A stretch of DNA of 64,000 bases, taken from Streptomyces bicolor. Lineage in GTDB: Bacteria; Actinomycetota; Actinomycetes; Streptomycetales; Streptomycetaceae. The position numbers were made by a program, and so were the translations under genes. The notes under the pieces are model-generated. The model worked only from the letters and a program-made list of their open reading frames with translations, was not told the DNA's origin and searched no databases. The stretch lies in the NCBI RefSeq assembly GCF_000719285.1, contig NZ_JOFS01000015.1:1-64000 (forward strand), given 5' to 3'. This document shows positions 1 through 9,064 of this stretch, one piece after another. Every line of letters begins with the position of its first letter. Position 1 is the stretch's first letter.

Positions 1-1
1 C

Positions 2-1162
2 AGGTACGCGCGGTCCGGGGGCGTGGGGTGCGGGGCGGGAGTGGTCGTGGGGTGGTTTGTGGGGAGGGTGGCGGTGCGAGCGAAGGGCGGGGGCGTGCCT
101 GAGAGGGCCGGGCGAGCGTCCGAGGAGGGGCGGTCCGAGCATGGGCCGGCGACTTCGACGGGCGAGTCCCAGGCCGGACAGAAGCCTGCCGTGGTCTGGT
201 CGACCTGGCGGACCGCCGGGGTGGCCGCGCAGGCCGCCGTGCTCTGCGGGGTCACGTTCGCTGTGCTGGCCGCGCTGTCGGGTGGGCCGTTGGGGGTCGG
301 GCGGCTCGCGCAGTTCGGGCCCGTGTGGTGGCAGGTCGGGGCGGCGACGCTGGGGTGGGTCGTGGTGGTGGCGGTTCCCGTGGCCGTGGTGGTGCGGGCG
401 TGGCGGTGCCTGGCGGGGCGGGGGGCGACGGGAGGGCAGGGGAGCGAGGCGCAGGGGGCGTGGATCGGGAGGCCTCGGGTGGAGGAGTCGGGGGAGAGCG
501 GCTCGGGTGTGGGGGGCTCCGGTGAGGGTGTTTCTGGTGAGGGCCGCTCGGGTGAGGTGGGCGCTGGTGCCGGTGGGCGCCGGCTGCGGGAGCGGCTGCC
601 GTTGGTCGGCGGGTGGTTCTCGCGCAGGGCGCAGCCGGGGGAGGGCGACGACGCGGACACGGAATCGGGGGCGGGGCGCTCGGTGTACGACCAGGATGCG
701 CTGTTCACGGCGTTCGCGCCGGACCACGCCGTTCACCGGCGGGGCGACGAGCAGGAGGTACGGCTTCCGCAGGACGGCCGGGACTGCGCGAGCGAGGCTC
801 ACGACCCGGACATCCCGTACGTGGAGTACGACCACGACACGACCTTCGAGCCGGACGACTTCCCGTCCGACGCCCGGCCACCGGAGCCGCCGCCCTCACC
901 CGGGCCTTGGCACGACGAAGCCTCGCGTGCCACGCGCTGGGCGGCGATGAAGGAGGCGTCGGCTCCGGCGGACGCCCACGAGGACTCGCAACCCCGGGAC
1001 GCTCTGGTGGGCTCGGCGGCATCGGACACCCGCGAGGGCTCGGCGGGACGGGACACCCGCGAGGGCTCGGCGGCACCGGACGCCCTGGGGAACCCGGAAT
1101 CACCGCACGCCCCGGACAACCCGGAATCCCCGGACCCCCCGGAGCGCACCGCATCACAGTGA
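2..1162 (+). CDS. DUF6350-type membrane protein, C-terminal part (truncated by window start)
   Basis: The reading frame is open from base 2, so the true start lies before the window. The visible part has two hydrophobic segments (around 205-300 and 330-400) that look like the last membrane helices of a polytopic protein. A long hydrophilic tail follows, rich in Gly, Asp, Glu, Pro and Ser, with short near-repeats of the type SA-x-DTREGSA around 1010-1080. Position directly upstream of the purN-purH locus and the tail composition fit the DUF6350 family that some databases call cell-division protein PerM. That identification rests on context and memory. The function is unknown, and an internal GTG at 23 is not likely to be the start. 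Confidence 0.6.
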   Translation, partial: RYARSGGVGCGAGVVVGWFVGRVAVRAKGGGVPERAGRASEEGRSEHGPATSTGESQAGQKPAVVWSTWRTAGVAAQAAVLCGVTFAVLAALSGGPLGVGRLAQFGPVWWQVGAATLGWVVVVAVPVAVVVRAWRCLAGRGATGGQGSEAQGAWIGRPRVEESGESGSGVGGSGEGVSGEGRSGEVGAGAGGRRLRERLPLVGGWFSRRAQPGEGDDADTESGAGRSVYDQDALFTAFAPDHAVHRRGDEQEVRLPQDGRDCASEAHDPDIPYVEYDHDTTFEPDDFPSDARPPEPPPSPGPWHDEASRATRWAAMKEASAPADAHEDSQPRDALVGSAASDTREGSAGRDTREGSAAPDALGNPESPHAPDNPESPDPPERTASQ

Positions 1163-1231
1163 ACGCGAGGATGCCCCACCGCGCTGCGGCCTCGCCCCCC
1201 TCAACCACGCTGCCGCATTCGCCCCCTCAAC

Positions 1232-2014
1232 TCACTCGGTGTTCCCCAGAACCCCCCGCAGCTCCTCGGGCAGGAGCTCGTTGCACGACTGCTTCGCCTC
1301 GTTGGTCAGCGCGTCGTTCGTGCAGGTGTAGTAGTCGCTGTAGACCATCTGCGCCGTGAACCCGGCGGCGACCACCGCGATCGCGAGGGACGCCGTGACC
1401 AGCCCGCTCACCGCCGCCGTCGTCTGGGGGCGGCCCGTCTGCTGGGGAGCCGGGTTGTCCGGGTCGGGGGTGCGGGGCTTGGCGCGGAGGCTGCTGATGC
1501 CCCAGTACAGGGCCAGCGCGCCCAGCAGCAGAGCCACGTACGGCCAGCTGAACAGGGCGAAGAAGAAGGCCCACATGCCGGACAGCAGGGCGAACCGCGC
1601 GCGGCGCTGGACGGGGTCGGTGGGGTCCCAGCGCATGCCCGTGCCCGTGCCACCGCCTCCGGGGCCGTCCTGGCCGCCGCGGGGCCGGTCGCCGAAGCCG
1701 CTGGAGGAGCGGCCCGGCTGGCGGTCGCTCCACTGGCTGCCCCACGGCGAGTCGCCCTCGCCCGATCCCCGCGAGCCGTCCTCGCCCGAAGGGCGCCGCG
1801 GCTGCCACGGGCGGTCCGGCGTGCCCTCCGGGGGCGGCGCGAAGGGGTTGTCGTCCTGAGCCTGGCCGCCGGGGCCCCGCTCGTCGCCGTTCTGCCCGCC
1901 CGAGGGCGCGTCGGGCGGTGAGGCGGGGCGCTCCCGCAGCAGCATGCCGCTGTGCTCCCCTCCCTGCATGGACTGCGGGGGGAGCGTGAGGAGTCGCAGG
2001 CTGCGGTCCGGCAT
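1232..2014 (-). CDS. Membrane protein with disordered Pro/Gly-rich N-terminus (DUF4190-like)
   Basis: The protein is about 260 residues long. Its first ~130 residues are low-complexity (Pro, Gly, Asp, Gln, Ser), as in many actinobacterial envelope proteins. Two or three membrane segments follow: a pair rich in Phe, Trp and Leu around [12 protein letters not shown], then an Ala/Val-rich helix after the TTAAVSGLV stretch. A short tail containing two Cys ends the protein. ATG at 2014 was chosen because it follows a GGGGAAG Shine-Dalgarno, although the spacing is long. The TTG one codon upstream has better spacing and could be used. The gene is convergent with the DUF6350 gene and divergent from purN. 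Function unknown. Confidence 0.72.
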   Translation of the reverse strand: MPDRSLRLLTLPPQSMQGGEHSGMLLRERPASPPDAPSGGQNGDERGPGGQAQDDNPFAPPPEGTPDRPWQPRRPSGEDGSRGSGEGDSPWGSQWSDRQPGRSSSGFGDRPRGGQDGPGGGGTGTGMRWDPTDPVQRRARFALLSGMWAFFFALFSWPYVALLLGALALYWGISSLRAKPRTPDPDNPAPQQTGRPQTTAAVSGLVTASLAIAVVAAGFTAQMVYSDYYTCTNDALTNEAKQSCNELLPEELRGVLGNTE

Positions 2015-2037
2015 CAAGTGAGCGTCTTCCCCTTGGT

Positions 2038-2080
2038 GAATACGCACGATGGCGAATACGAACGATGGCGAATAGGAACG
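2038..2080. repeat. Tandem 16-bp repeat, about 2.6 copies
   Basis: Two copies of GAATACGCACGATGGC / GAATACGAACGATGGC lie head to tail at 2038-2053 and 2054-2069. They are followed by a diverged third copy beginning GAATAGGAACGA. The array sits just upstream of the Shine-Dalgarno of the minus-strand membrane gene, so it could be an operator array or part of its leader. Confidence 0.7.
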
Positions 2081-2278
2081 AACTGCTGGGACGAACTGCG
2101 TGAGCTGTCACTTCGTGAACGCACCGCACACCGTCCGCGTTCCCGAGCCCGCTCCCCGCAGACGCTACCTTCCGGCCATGCCCCCGTCCCATGGGGGCCG
2201 CCCGGTGTGCCGGTATCGTTGCTGACGGTCGGCTGCTTCGTAGACTTCCCCGTATCCCGGGGCGCGATGCATTCGTAT

Positions 2279-2333
2279 GAACGTACAGACCATCCGTACG
2301 TTGAGCGCGCTGACGCTGAACGTACGGACCGTC
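2279..2333. repeat. Direct repeat pair upstream of purN
   Basis: GAACGTACAGACCATC at 2279-2294 and GAACGTACGGACCGTC at 2318-2333 match at 14 of 16 positions and start 39 bp apart. Each contains the palindromic core GTAC, and a CGTACG lies between them. The pair ends about 56 bp before the purN start, a plausible place for regulator binding or promoter overlap. No function is assigned. Confidence 0.5.
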
Positions 2334-2389
2334 GACGTCCATGCCCGCCGGCCGCACGAAGAAACGCACCCCCGAGAAAGGGCCCCACC

Positions 2390-3028
2390 GTGGCCGCCAA
2401 GCCCGTGGCCGAGCGTGCCAAGCGCCTCGTCGTCCTGGTCTCCGGATCCGGCACCAATCTGCAGGCGCTCCTCGACGAGATCGCCGCCGTCGGCCCCGAG
2501 GCGTACGGCGCCGAGATCGTGGCCGTCGGCGCCGACCGCGAGAACATCGAGGGGCTCGCTCGGGCCGAGCGAGCCGGGCTGCCGACCTTCGTGTGCAAGG
2601 TCAAGGACCACGGCAGCCGCGAGGAGTGGGACGCGGCGCTCGCGCAGGCCGTCGCCGCCCACGAGCCGGACCTCGTCGTGTCCGCCGGGTTCATGAAGAT
2701 CGTCGGCAAGGAGTTCCTCGCGCGCTTCGGCGGGCGGTTCGTGAACACCCACCCGGCTCTGCTCCCCAGTTTTCCCGGCGCCCACGGCGTCCGCGACGCC
2801 CTCGCGTACGGCGCCAAGGTCACGGGCTGCACCGTCCACTTCGTCGACGACGGCGTCGACACCGGGCCGATCATCGCTCAGGGCGTGGTGGAGGTCCGGG
2901 ACGAGGACGACGAGAGCGCTCTGCACGAGCGCATTAAGGAAGTCGAGCGAAGGCTGCTCGTCGAGGTCGTGGGGCGGCTCGCCCGCAACGGCTATCGCAT
3001 TGAGGGACGAAAGGTAGTTATCCAGTGA
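2390..3028 (+). CDS. purN: Phosphoribosylglycinamide formyltransferase (GART)
   Basis: This enzyme transfers a formyl group from 10-formyl-THF to GAR in de novo purine synthesis. It has 212 residues, the usual PurN length. The N-terminal strand with [16 protein letters not shown] is the phosphate-binding start of the family. The formyltransferase active-site region is visible as [16 protein letters not shown], followed by the [17 protein letters not shown] signature. GTG at 2390 gives this length and has an AGAAAGG-type ribosome-binding site. The stop overlaps the purH start by four bases (GTGA), so the two genes are translationally coupled. Confidence 0.96.
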   Translation: MAAKPVAERAKRLVVLVSGSGTNLQALLDEIAAVGPEAYGAEIVAVGADRENIEGLARAERAGLPTFVCKVKDHGSREEWDAALAQAVAAHEPDLVVSAGFMKIVGKEFLARFGGRFVNTHPALLPSFPGAHGVRDALAYGAKVTGCTVHFVDDGVDTGPIIAQGVVEVRDEDDESALHERIKEVERRLLVEVVGRLARNGYRIEGRKVVIQ

Positions 3029-4590
3029 CCGCCGAGAGCAACAAGCGGGCCATTCGACGGGCGCTCGTCAGCGTCTACGACAAGACGGGCCTCGAGGACC
3101 TCGCGCGCGGCCTGCACGAGGCGGGCGTGGAGCTCGTCTCCACCGGGTCCACCGCGGGTCGTATCGCTTCCGCCGGCGTCCCCGTCACCAAGGTCGAGGA
3201 GCTCACCGGCTTCCCCGAGTGCCTGGACGGCCGCGTCAAGACGCTGCACCCGCGCGTGCACGCGGGCATCCTCGCCGACCTGCGCCTGGACAGCCACCGC
3301 CAGCAGCTCGACGAGCTGGGCGTGGCGCCCTTCGACCTCGTCGTCGTCAACCTCTACCCGTTCCGCGAGACGGTCGCGTCCGGGGCCTCCCCCGACGAGT
3401 GCGTCGAGCAGATCGACATCGGCGGCCCGTCCATGGTGCGCGCCGCCGCCAAGAACCACCCGTCCGTGGCGGTCGTCACCAGCCCCGCCCGTTACGCCGA
3501 CGTCCTCGCGGCCGTCCGCGACGGCGGCTTCGACCTCACCACGCGCAAGCGGCTCGCGGCCGAGGCGTTCCAGCACACGGCGGCGTACGACGTGGCGGTC
3601 GCCTCCTGGTTCGCTTCCGCCTACGCCCCCGTGGACGACTCTCCGTTCCCCGACTTCCTCGGCGCCACCTGGGAGCGCGAGAACACGCTCCGCTACGGCG
3701 AGAACCCGCACCAGCCGGCGGCCCTGTACGTCGACGGCGGCGGGAGCGGTCTCGCGCAGGCCGAGCAGCTGCACGGCAAGGAGATGTCGTACAACAACTA
3801 CACGGACACGGACGCCGCCCGCCGTGCCGCGTACGACCACGCCGAGCCCTGCGTCGCGATCATCAAGCACGCCAACCCGTGCGGCATCGCGATCGGCGCG
3901 GACGTCGCCGAGGCGCACCGCAAGGCGCACGCCTGTGACCCGCTGTCGGCGTTCGGCGGCGTGATCGCCGTCAACCGCCCGGTGTCGAAGGAGATGGCCG
4001 AGCAGGTCGCCGAGATCTTCACCGAGGTCATCGTCGCGCCCGACTACGAGGACGGCGCCCTCGAAGCCCTCGCCAAGAAGAAGAACATCCGCGTCCTGCG
4101 CTGCCCCGAGGGCCCCGGCAACCCCGTCGAGATCAAGCCCGTCGACGGCGGCGTCCTCCTCCAGGTCACCGACCGCCTCCAGGCCGACGGCGACGACCCC
4201 GCCAACTGGACCCTCGCGACGGGCGAGGCGCTCAGCGCCGAGGAACTGGCGGAGCTGGCCTTCGCCTGGAAGGCCTGCCGGGCCGTCAAGTCCAACGCCA
4301 TCCTCCTCGCGAAGGACGGCGCCTCGGTCGGCGTCGGCATGGGCCAGGTCAACCGCGTCGACTCCTGCAAGCTCGCCGTGGAGCGGGCCGGTGCGGAGCG
4401 CGCGCGTGGCTCGTACGTCGCCTCGGACGCGTTCTTCCCCTTCCCGGACAACATCGACGTCCTGAGCGAGGCCGGGGTCAAGGCCATCGTCCAGCCCGGT
4501 GGTTCGGTCCGTGACGAGCTGGTCGTCGAGGCCGCGCAGAAGGCAGGGATCACTATGTACTTCACGGGAACGCGGCACTTCTTCCACTGA
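3025..4590 (+). CDS. purH: Bifunctional AICAR transformylase / IMP cyclohydrolase
   Basis: This enzyme carries out the last two steps of IMP synthesis: formylation of AICAR (ZMP) with 10-formyl-THF, then ring closure. It has 521 residues, the normal full length. The N-terminal MGS-like cyclohydrolase domain (about 1-150) shows STGSTAGRI, the [12 protein letters not shown] motif and VNLYPF. The transformylase domain contains RYGENPHQ, the KHANPCG motif with the catalytic Lys-His, and DPLSAFGG. The GTG start overlaps the purN stop. Its substrate ZMP is the ligand family sensed by the riboswitch ahead of glyA in this window. Confidence 0.98.
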   Translation: MTAESNKRAIRRALVSVYDKTGLEDLARGLHEAGVELVSTGSTAGRIASAGVPVTKVEELTGFPECLDGRVKTLHPRVHAGILADLRLDSHRQQLDELGVAPFDLVVVNLYPFRETVASGASPDECVEQIDIGGPSMVRAAAKNHPSVAVVTSPARYADVLAAVRDGGFDLTTRKRLAAEAFQHTAAYDVAVASWFASAYAPVDDSPFPDFLGATWERENTLRYGENPHQPAALYVDGGGSGLAQAEQLHGKEMSYNNYTDTDAARRAAYDHAEPCVAIIKHANPCGIAIGADVAEAHRKAHACDPLSAFGGVIAVNRPVSKEMAEQVAEIFTEVIVAPDYEDGALEALAKKKNIRVLRCPEGPGNPVEIKPVDGGVLLQVTDRLQADGDDPANWTLATGEALSAEELAELAFAWKACRAVKSNAILLAKDGASVGVGMGQVNRVDSCKLAVERAGAERARGSYVASDAFFPFPDNIDVLSEAGVKAIVQPGGSVRDELVVEAAQKAGITMYFTGTRHFFH

Positions 4591-4624
4591 GCGATGAGCG
4601 CACGGCCATGAGCCGACAAGCGTG

Positions 4625-4655
4625 AGGGGCGCGCCGTACGAAACGGCGCACCCCT
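4625..4655. terminator. Hairpin terminator between convergent purH and kinase genes
   Basis: The stem AGGGG-C-GCGCCGT pairs with ACGGCGC-A-CCCCT across a five-base loop, with one internal mismatch. It lies 35 bp after the purH stop and 15 bp before the end of the convergent kinase gene, so it can serve both. Confidence 0.8.
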
Positions 4656-4669
4656 TCTCGCTACCGCCG

Positions 4670-6526
4670 TCAGGTCGAACGACGCAGCGCCGCCCAGGTG
4701 TTGGGCCCGACCTGGCCGTCCACCTCCAGCCCCTTGTCGCTCTGGAACAGCCGCACCGCGGACTCCGTGTCCGCGCCGAACTCGCCGTCCACGCCCGAGC
4801 CGCCGACGCTGTAGCCGCGCTTGGTGAGCATGCACTGGACTTGGAGGACGCGTGGGCCCGTGTCGCCGCGGTCGGTGAGTTCGGTGCCGGAGTAGTGGGT
4901 GCAGTCGGAGAGCCAGGGCGGGGTGGCGGGGGTCGTGGCGGTCTTGGTGGGGGTGGGGGTCGGGGCGCTGCCGCCGCCGCCCGCGCCGCCTTCGTTGCCG
5001 CCGGACGTGTCGGAAGGGGCGTCGGTGGGAGTGGCCTGGGTGCCGCCCGCGCCGCCTCCGGCCGCGTTCGGGCTCTCCGAGGCCTCGTCGTCCTCCGATG
5101 CGGAGGCCGTCTCCTTCTCCTTGCCGTCTTCCTTGTCCGTCTCCTTGTCGCCGGAGGGGGACGCGGAGGAACTGGGGAGGGGGGAGTTTTTCTGCGCCTG
5201 ACCGGCCTCGGCGCTGTCGCTGGCCGTCGGTGCGGCCGAGGCCGTTTCGTCGAGGGAGGGGCGGGTGAGGAAGAAGGCGCCCGCGGCTACGGCGCACACG
5301 GCGAGGCTTGCGGCGATGGCGAGGTAGGCCTTGCGCTTTCTGCGGCTGCCGCTGACTTCCGGGGCGGGTGTCTGCAAGGGAGCGGGGTACGCCGGCGGCC
5401 CCGTCGGCGTATGGAACTGGACAGGCGTGGGCGACTGAGCAGGGGTCGGCGACTGGGCGGGGATCGGCGACTGTGTGGCCGTAGGGGCCTGGGCCGGCGT
5501 ACTCAACCGGGGCGGCGTACGCAGTTGGACCGTCTGCTGGACGGCGAGCTGCTCCAGTGACTCGCAGGCCTCCTGCCGGGCCTGCAGCCGGGCCGCCAGC
5601 GGCTCGTGCCAGACGGCGGGCGCACGGCCGTGACCGGCGGACGTGGCCGCGTCGAGGAGTTGGCGTGGGGTGGGGCGTCCGGCGGGGTCCTTGGCGAGGC
5701 AGGCGGACAGGAGGGCGGCCAACGACGGGTCCACGGCGGCGAGTTCGGCCAGGATCTCCGGCTTGGGTTCCTCGAACGCGACGCGGTGCATCACGTCGAC
5801 GCCCGTGCCGTCCCCGAAGGGGGCGTGCCCGGTGGCGGCGTAGATCAGGCTCCCGGCGAGCGAGAAGACGTCGGAGGCGGTGTCGCAGCGCGCCTCGCGC
5901 AGATACTCGGGCGCCATGAAGGCGGGCGTGCCGACCCGGTTGCCTGTCGACGTGATCGCGCTGCTGTCGGCGGCCTGCGCGATGCCGAAGTCGATGACGT
6001 GCGCGCCCCGCAGAGACAGGATGATGTTGGACGGCTTGAGATCCCGGTGTACGACATCGGCGGCGGCCAGCGCCGACAGCGCCTGCCCGAGCTCCCCCAC
6101 CAGCCGCCACACCCCGGCACGCTCCAGCTTGCCGCACTCGCGCACGGCGTCCGCGAGGTTGAGACCGGGCAGGTACTGCGTCGCCATCCACAGCAGCGAG
6201 TCGTCGAAACCAGTGCCCAGCAGGTCCGGCGTACGCGGCGTGTGCACCTGCCCGTGCACAGCGGCCTCCCGCTCGAAGCGACGCCGGAACCGGGGGTCCT
6301 CGGCGTACTCGGGGCGGATCACCTTGACGGCGGCGAGTCCGGGGCTGTTGTCGGCGGGGCGTGCCAGGTAGACGTGGCCCATGCCGCCGCTGCCGAGGCG
6401 ACCGAGGGAGATGTAGGGGCCGATCAGTGCCGGGTCCGTGGACCGCAACGGACTCGCCCCGGCCTGCTCCAACGCGGCGTCCACGGACGCCGGAGGGTGC
6501 GGCGAAGTCGGTTGTTGGTCTGACAT
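4670..6526 (-). CDS. Membrane Ser/Thr protein kinase with extracellular peptidoglycan-binding domain
   Basis: This is a Hanks-type kinase of 618 residues. The glycine loop GRLGSGGMGHVY is near residue 43, the ATP lysine is in AAVKVI (~68), the catalytic loop VHRDLKPSN is near 160 and VIDFG near 178. GTPAFMAPE and DVFSLAGSL follow, so the kinase should be active. A Pro/Thr-rich linker leads to one transmembrane helix (about 397-417). After it come a Ser/Glu/Gly-rich extracellular stalk and a C-terminal PG_binding_1-type domain with the DGEFGADTESAVRLFQ and DGQVGPNTWAAL pattern. ATG at 6526 begins MSDQQP. The gene probably senses the cell wall and signals inside. It is monocistronic, with hairpins on both sides. 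Confidence 0.93.
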   Translation of the reverse strand: MSDQQPTSPHPPASVDAALEQAGASPLRSTDPALIGPYISLGRLGSGGMGHVYLARPADNSPGLAAVKVIRPEYAEDPRFRRRFEREAAVHGQVHTPRTPDLLGTGFDDSLLWMATQYLPGLNLADAVRECGKLERAGVWRLVGELGQALSALAAADVVHRDLKPSNIILSLRGAHVIDFGIAQAADSSAITSTGNRVGTPAFMAPEYLREARCDTASDVFSLAGSLIYAATGHAPFGDGTGVDVMHRVAFEEPKPEILAELAAVDPSLAALLSACLAKDPAGRPTPRQLLDAATSAGHGRAPAVWHEPLAARLQARQEACESLEQLAVQQTVQLRTPPRLSTPAQAPTATQSPIPAQSPTPAQSPTPVQFHTPTGPPAYPAPLQTPAPEVSGSRRKRKAYLAIAASLAVCAVAAGAFFLTRPSLDETASAAPTASDSAEAGQAQKNSPLPSSSASPSGDKETDKEDGKEKETASASEDDEASESPNAAGGGAGGTQATPTDAPSDTSGGNEGGAGGGGSAPTPTPTKTATTPATPPWLSDCTHYSGTELTDRGDTGPRVLQVQCMLTKRGYSVGGSGVDGEFGADTESAVRLFQSDKGLEVDGQVGPNTWAALRRST

Positions 6527-6626
6527 GGGTCCCCCGATGTGCTGCCTTCTCACAACGTGCGCTCGCGTCACGCCAGTTGTCGACAGGCTACCGTCCCGCG
6601 AGGGAGGCGGCGGGATCGGCAAACGA

Positions 6627-6654
6627 ACGGCCCGCCGGGGAACCGGCGGGCCGT
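6627..6654 (-). terminator. Strong hairpin terminator of the I36-like secreted protein gene
   Basis: A perfect 12-bp stem (ACGGCCCGCCGG / CCGGCGGGCCGT) closes a GGAA tetraloop, starting about 24 bases after the stop at 6678. It separates this transcript from the downstream kinase gene, so the two are probably not one operon. Confidence 0.85.
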
Positions 6655-6677
6655 TGGGCGCTGGTGTACGTGTGGTG

Positions 6678-7241
6678 TCAGCCGCGGACCGAGCTGGCTT
6701 CGTCGTTCTTGGAGCCCATGCTGCTCGCGTAGCCCTTCACATCGAGCTCCAGATTCCAGCCGCCGCCGTCGTTGTCCTCGGCCAGGTCCCCGTCATCCGC
6801 GGCGTACTGGTTGTTCCGCCATGACGAGGTCTTGTCGTTGAAGCTGTAATCATCGAGGTTCTGCCAGTCGCCGTCCTGGAAGATGAGCCGCTTCCCCTTG
6901 CCGTTACTGTCCTCGTACAGGCACACCCACCCGCTTGCGCACGCCGGTACGGCGGTGGCGCCCACCTCGGCGGCGTTGAGTGCCACCGTGTCGGTGGCCC
7001 GCTTGTAGCCGGTCGCCTTCTCACCGGCTGCCGCGGTGCTGTAGCAGCGGATGTCGTCCTGCGCGAAGACGGCGCAGGTGTGGGCGCCCTGCCAGCCCTT
7101 GGACAGGTCGATGGTCTTGCCCTGGTAGTAGGCCAGGGCGCCGTGGTCGGCGGACGGCTGTGCCTGTGCGGTTCCCGTCGTGACGAGAACCCCCAGTGTG
7201 GCCGTCGCGATCGCTGCGGTCATCCAGCGTGCTGTGCGCAT
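6678..7241 (-). CDS. Secreted protein, peptidase-inhibitor family I36-like
   Basis: The protein has 187 residues. A classical signal peptide (MRTARW, a hydrophobic core, then TAQAQP as cleavage region) predicts export. The mature part contains CASGWVCLYEDSNGKGKRLIF, the beta/gamma-crystallin-like stretch typical of family I36 proteins such as the Streptomyces metalloprotease inhibitor SMPI. A Trp-, Asn- and Asp-rich C-terminus follows. ATG at 7241 has a GGGAG ribosome-binding site. Inhibitor activity is not shown by sequence; many members are unannotated secreted proteins. It has its own strong terminator. Confidence 0.78.
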   Translation of the reverse strand: MRTARWMTAAIATATLGVLVTTGTAQAQPSADHGALAYYQGKTIDLSKGWQGAHTCAVFAQDDIRCYSTAAAGEKATGYKRATDTVALNAAEVGATAVPACASGWVCLYEDSNGKGKRLIFQDGDWQNLDDYSFNDKTSSWRNNQYAADDGDLAEDNDGGGWNLELDVKGYASSMGSKNDEASSVRG

Positions 7242-7339
7242 GTCACTCCCTTGTCTTGGCCGGGGCGCCATCCCCCGTGGCGGCGCACGGACAACTCTGG
7301 TGGTCGCGGCCTCACAGCAGTACCTGCAAAGTTCCAGGG

Positions 7340-7708
7340 TCATGACAGGAGTTCGCACCATACGGTCTTGCCGACGCAGGTCAGCCAGACGCCCCAGCGC
7401 AGAGTGAACGCGTCGAGCAGAAGCAGTCCGCGGCCTGTTTCGTCATCGGCGTCCGGCTCACATGCGATGAGCCAGGCGTGCGCGTCGGGGTCCGTGACCT
7501 CCAAGCGTGTTCGGCCGCTGGGAGCACGGAAGAGACGGATGGTCACGGGGGTGCCTTCGCCGACAGGGGTGATCACGTTGGCCAGCAACTCGCTGACACA
7601 GAGCTCGACTTCGGGACAGGTCACACCCAGGTGCTCGCGCACGGCGCGGCGTACCTCCGGTACGGCCTTGGGGAGCGCGAGCAGTTCGAGGACGAGGGGT
7701 CGGTTCAC
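7340..7708 (-). CDS. ATP-binding protein, RsbW/SpoIIAB-like HATPase
   Basis: This is a small GHKL-fold protein of 122 residues. The N-box is VSELLANVI, where the expected Asn is present. A D-x-D region (VTDPDAH) and the G-box GRGLLLLDAF follow, and the end WGV-GKTVWCEL is characteristic of Streptomyces regulatory HATPases. Such proteins act as anti-sigma factors or are paired with XRE/DUF397 proteins in abaA/whiJ-type clusters. The GTG start overlaps the stop of the upstream small gene (GTGA), giving a two-gene operon that lies divergently beside an XRE-DUF397 pair. Confidence 0.88.
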   Translation of the reverse strand: MNRPLVLELLALPKAVPEVRRAVREHLGVTCPEVELCVSELLANVITPVGEGTPVTIRLFRAPSGRTRLEVTDPDAHAWLIACEPDADDETGRGLLLLDAFTLRWGVWLTCVGKTVWCELLS

Positions 7709-7911
7709 CGGTCGGCTGCCTTGCGCAGTGCGGTGGTCAGGGCACGGGCGGTGGCCTGGTTGCAGTTTCCGAGCGCGATGAGAGGCCGCGCGGGGAGCGT
7801 GCCGGCGAAAGTGGGCAGGTCGATGCCGAGGGAGGGGAGGGTGATGCCGTTCGCTTCCAGCGCGGTGCGGAGTTGTTCGAGGCAGGCCGTGGTGTCGTCA
7901 TGGGGGTGCAT
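7705..7911 (-). CDS. Small hypothetical protein of the WhiJ-type cluster
   Basis: The protein has 68 residues. ATG at 7911 (MHPHDDTTACLEQL) was chosen because AGAAAGG lies nine bases upstream. A GTG at 7959 would add 16 residues but has no obvious ribosome-binding site. The protein is mostly helical and hydrophobic in the middle, with no recognised domain. Its overlap with the HATPase gene and its position beside XRE and DUF397 genes suggest a regulatory accessory role. Confidence 0.65.
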   Translation of the reverse strand: MHPHDDTTACLEQLRTALEANGITLPSLGIDLPTFAGTLPARPLIALGNCNQATARALTTALRKAADR

Positions 7912-8034
7912 TGCCGTACGCCTTTCTGGGCCCTGTGCGTTCCGTGATGTATCGCTCACAGAGTGGCGTCGGGGCGGCTACCGTGAAAGACGTTTGGATT
8001 GCGCGCGGTAACCGGCAAACGGCGGTGGTGAGTT

Positions 8035-8889
8035 GTGCCTGCGAAGAAGGACCCTGACGCTTCGACGAGCGTTCCCTGTTTCTACGGCGCCGAGTTGCGC
8101 TTCAAGAGGGAGCAGGCGGGGCTGACGCTGGAGCAGTTGGCCGAGGGGAGTTTTCGGGGGATCTCGTTCCTCAGCCAGATCGAGCGGGGTGAGCGGCGGA
8201 TGCCCGTCGATCTGGCCAAGCATGTGGATGAGCGGCTGGGGACGGACGGGTTTTTCCAGCGCCGTTGTGAAGACGCGGCCAAGGCCCGGCAGGTGGGCAT
8301 CGCGGAGCACTTCGCGGACGCCGCCGAGCTGGAGAAGCTGGCGCAGAGCATCGAGGACTGGGCTCCGCTGCTTGTGCCCGGACTGCTGCAGACCAAGGCG
8401 TATGCAGAGGCGATTGCCCGTTCGGCGATGCCGCGTGCCTCGGAAGGCAGGGTCGAGGCAGTCGTGAAGGCGCGCTTGGACCGCGCGGGACTCTTCAGGA
8501 GCGATGCTCCGCCGAAGCTCTGGGCGATCGTCGACGAGTCGGTGATCCGGGGACGCGTCCTGCCGCCTGCGGGGATGGCCGAGCTGCTGAGCCACATCGC
8601 CGAGGTGATCCGGAGTACGCCGTCCATTCTGCAGATCGTTCCGGCAACCGCCGCCGCCCACCCGTTCATGATGGGGCTGACGCGGATCATGACGTTCTCC
8701 GATGCGCCACCGCTGGTGTACACGGAGGGTCTCCACAGCGGCCAAGTGATCGACTATCCGCCCCTCGTGGCGGAGTACCGCGAGTCGTACGATTTGCTAA
8801 GGGCCGCCGCACTGCCCCCGGAGGCGTCCCTGGCCATGATTGAGGCGGCAGCGGAGGAACACCGGAATGAAGCCCAAGAGCACCATTGA
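8035..8889 (+). CDS. XRE-family regulator with DUF5753 ligand/interaction domain (WhiJ-like)
   Basis: The protein has 284 residues. An N-terminal helix-turn-helix (about 15-70) contains GAELRFKREQAGLTLEQLA and SFLSQIERGERRMP. A DUF5753 domain follows, beginning with the typical EDWAPLLVPGLLQTKAYAEA and including RLDRAGLF and the P-S-ILQIVP region. This architecture is that of WhiJ-type regulators, which work with a partner DUF397 protein to control development or secondary metabolism in Streptomyces. The GTG start lies 123 bp from the divergent small gene, leaving room for back-to-back promoters. It overlaps the DUF397 gene by 23 bp. Confidence 0.9.
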   Translation: MPAKKDPDASTSVPCFYGAELRFKREQAGLTLEQLAEGSFRGISFLSQIERGERRMPVDLAKHVDERLGTDGFFQRRCEDAAKARQVGIAEHFADAAELEKLAQSIEDWAPLLVPGLLQTKAYAEAIARSAMPRASEGRVEAVVKARLDRAGLFRSDAPPKLWAIVDESVIRGRVLPPAGMAELLSHIAEVIRSTPSILQIVPATAAAHPFMMGLTRIMTFSDAPPLVYTEGLHSGQVIDYPPLVAEYRESYDLLRAAALPPEASLAMIEAAAEEHRNEAQEHH

Positions 8890-9064
8890 CCTGAACTCCC
8901 TGCAGTGGCGCAAGAGCAGCTACAGCAGCGGGACCGGCGGTGAGTGCGTCGAGGTCGCCGTTAGCCTCCCCGACTGCGTCCCCGTCCGCGACTCCAAGAC
9001 CCCAGAGGGCCCCGCGCTGGTGTTCCCCACCCCCGCCTGGGCCCTCTTCGTGAAGTCCCTCTAG
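8867..9064 (+). CDS. DUF397 protein, partner of the XRE regulator
   Basis: The protein has 65 residues. It shows the complete DUF397 pattern: LQWRKSSYSSGTGGECVEVA near the start, VPVRDSKTPEGPALVF in the middle and a W-x-LFV end. ATG at 8867 lies inside the end of the XRE gene, so the two are co-translated. DUF397 proteins are short partners of DUF5753-XRE regulators and may behave as antagonists or co-regulators. Its TAG stop shares the palindrome CTAG with the stop of the converging gene. Confidence 0.9.
   Translation: MKPKSTIDLNSLQWRKSSYSSGTGGECVEVAVSLPDCVPVRDSKTPEGPALVFPTPAWALFVKSL

Larger units (their letters stand above)
2018..2389. other. 372-base gene-free stretch between divergent genes
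   Basis: This is the shared upstream region of the minus-strand membrane gene and the purN-purH operon. It holds two repeat families (2038-2080 and 2279-2333, listed separately). I could not recognise a purine or ZTP riboswitch here. A plus-strand frame runs through it into purN, but it has no ribosome-binding site and its composition is not coding-like. Confidence 0.6.

Noticed and set aside
23..1162. GTG at 23 as the true start of the first gene
   Set aside because: The frame is open back to base 2, no ribosome-binding site precedes it, and the remainder looks like the last part of a larger membrane protein.
2018..2389. A longer PurN starting near 1952 or at the ATG near 2268
   Set aside because: The extra N-terminus has no PurN homology and the GTG at 2390 gives the normal 212-residue protein with a ribosome-binding site.
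2992..4587. A 531-residue frame antisense to purH
   Set aside because: Complete overlap with a certain purine gene, repetitive Asp/Gly/Val/Arg composition, and no start signal.
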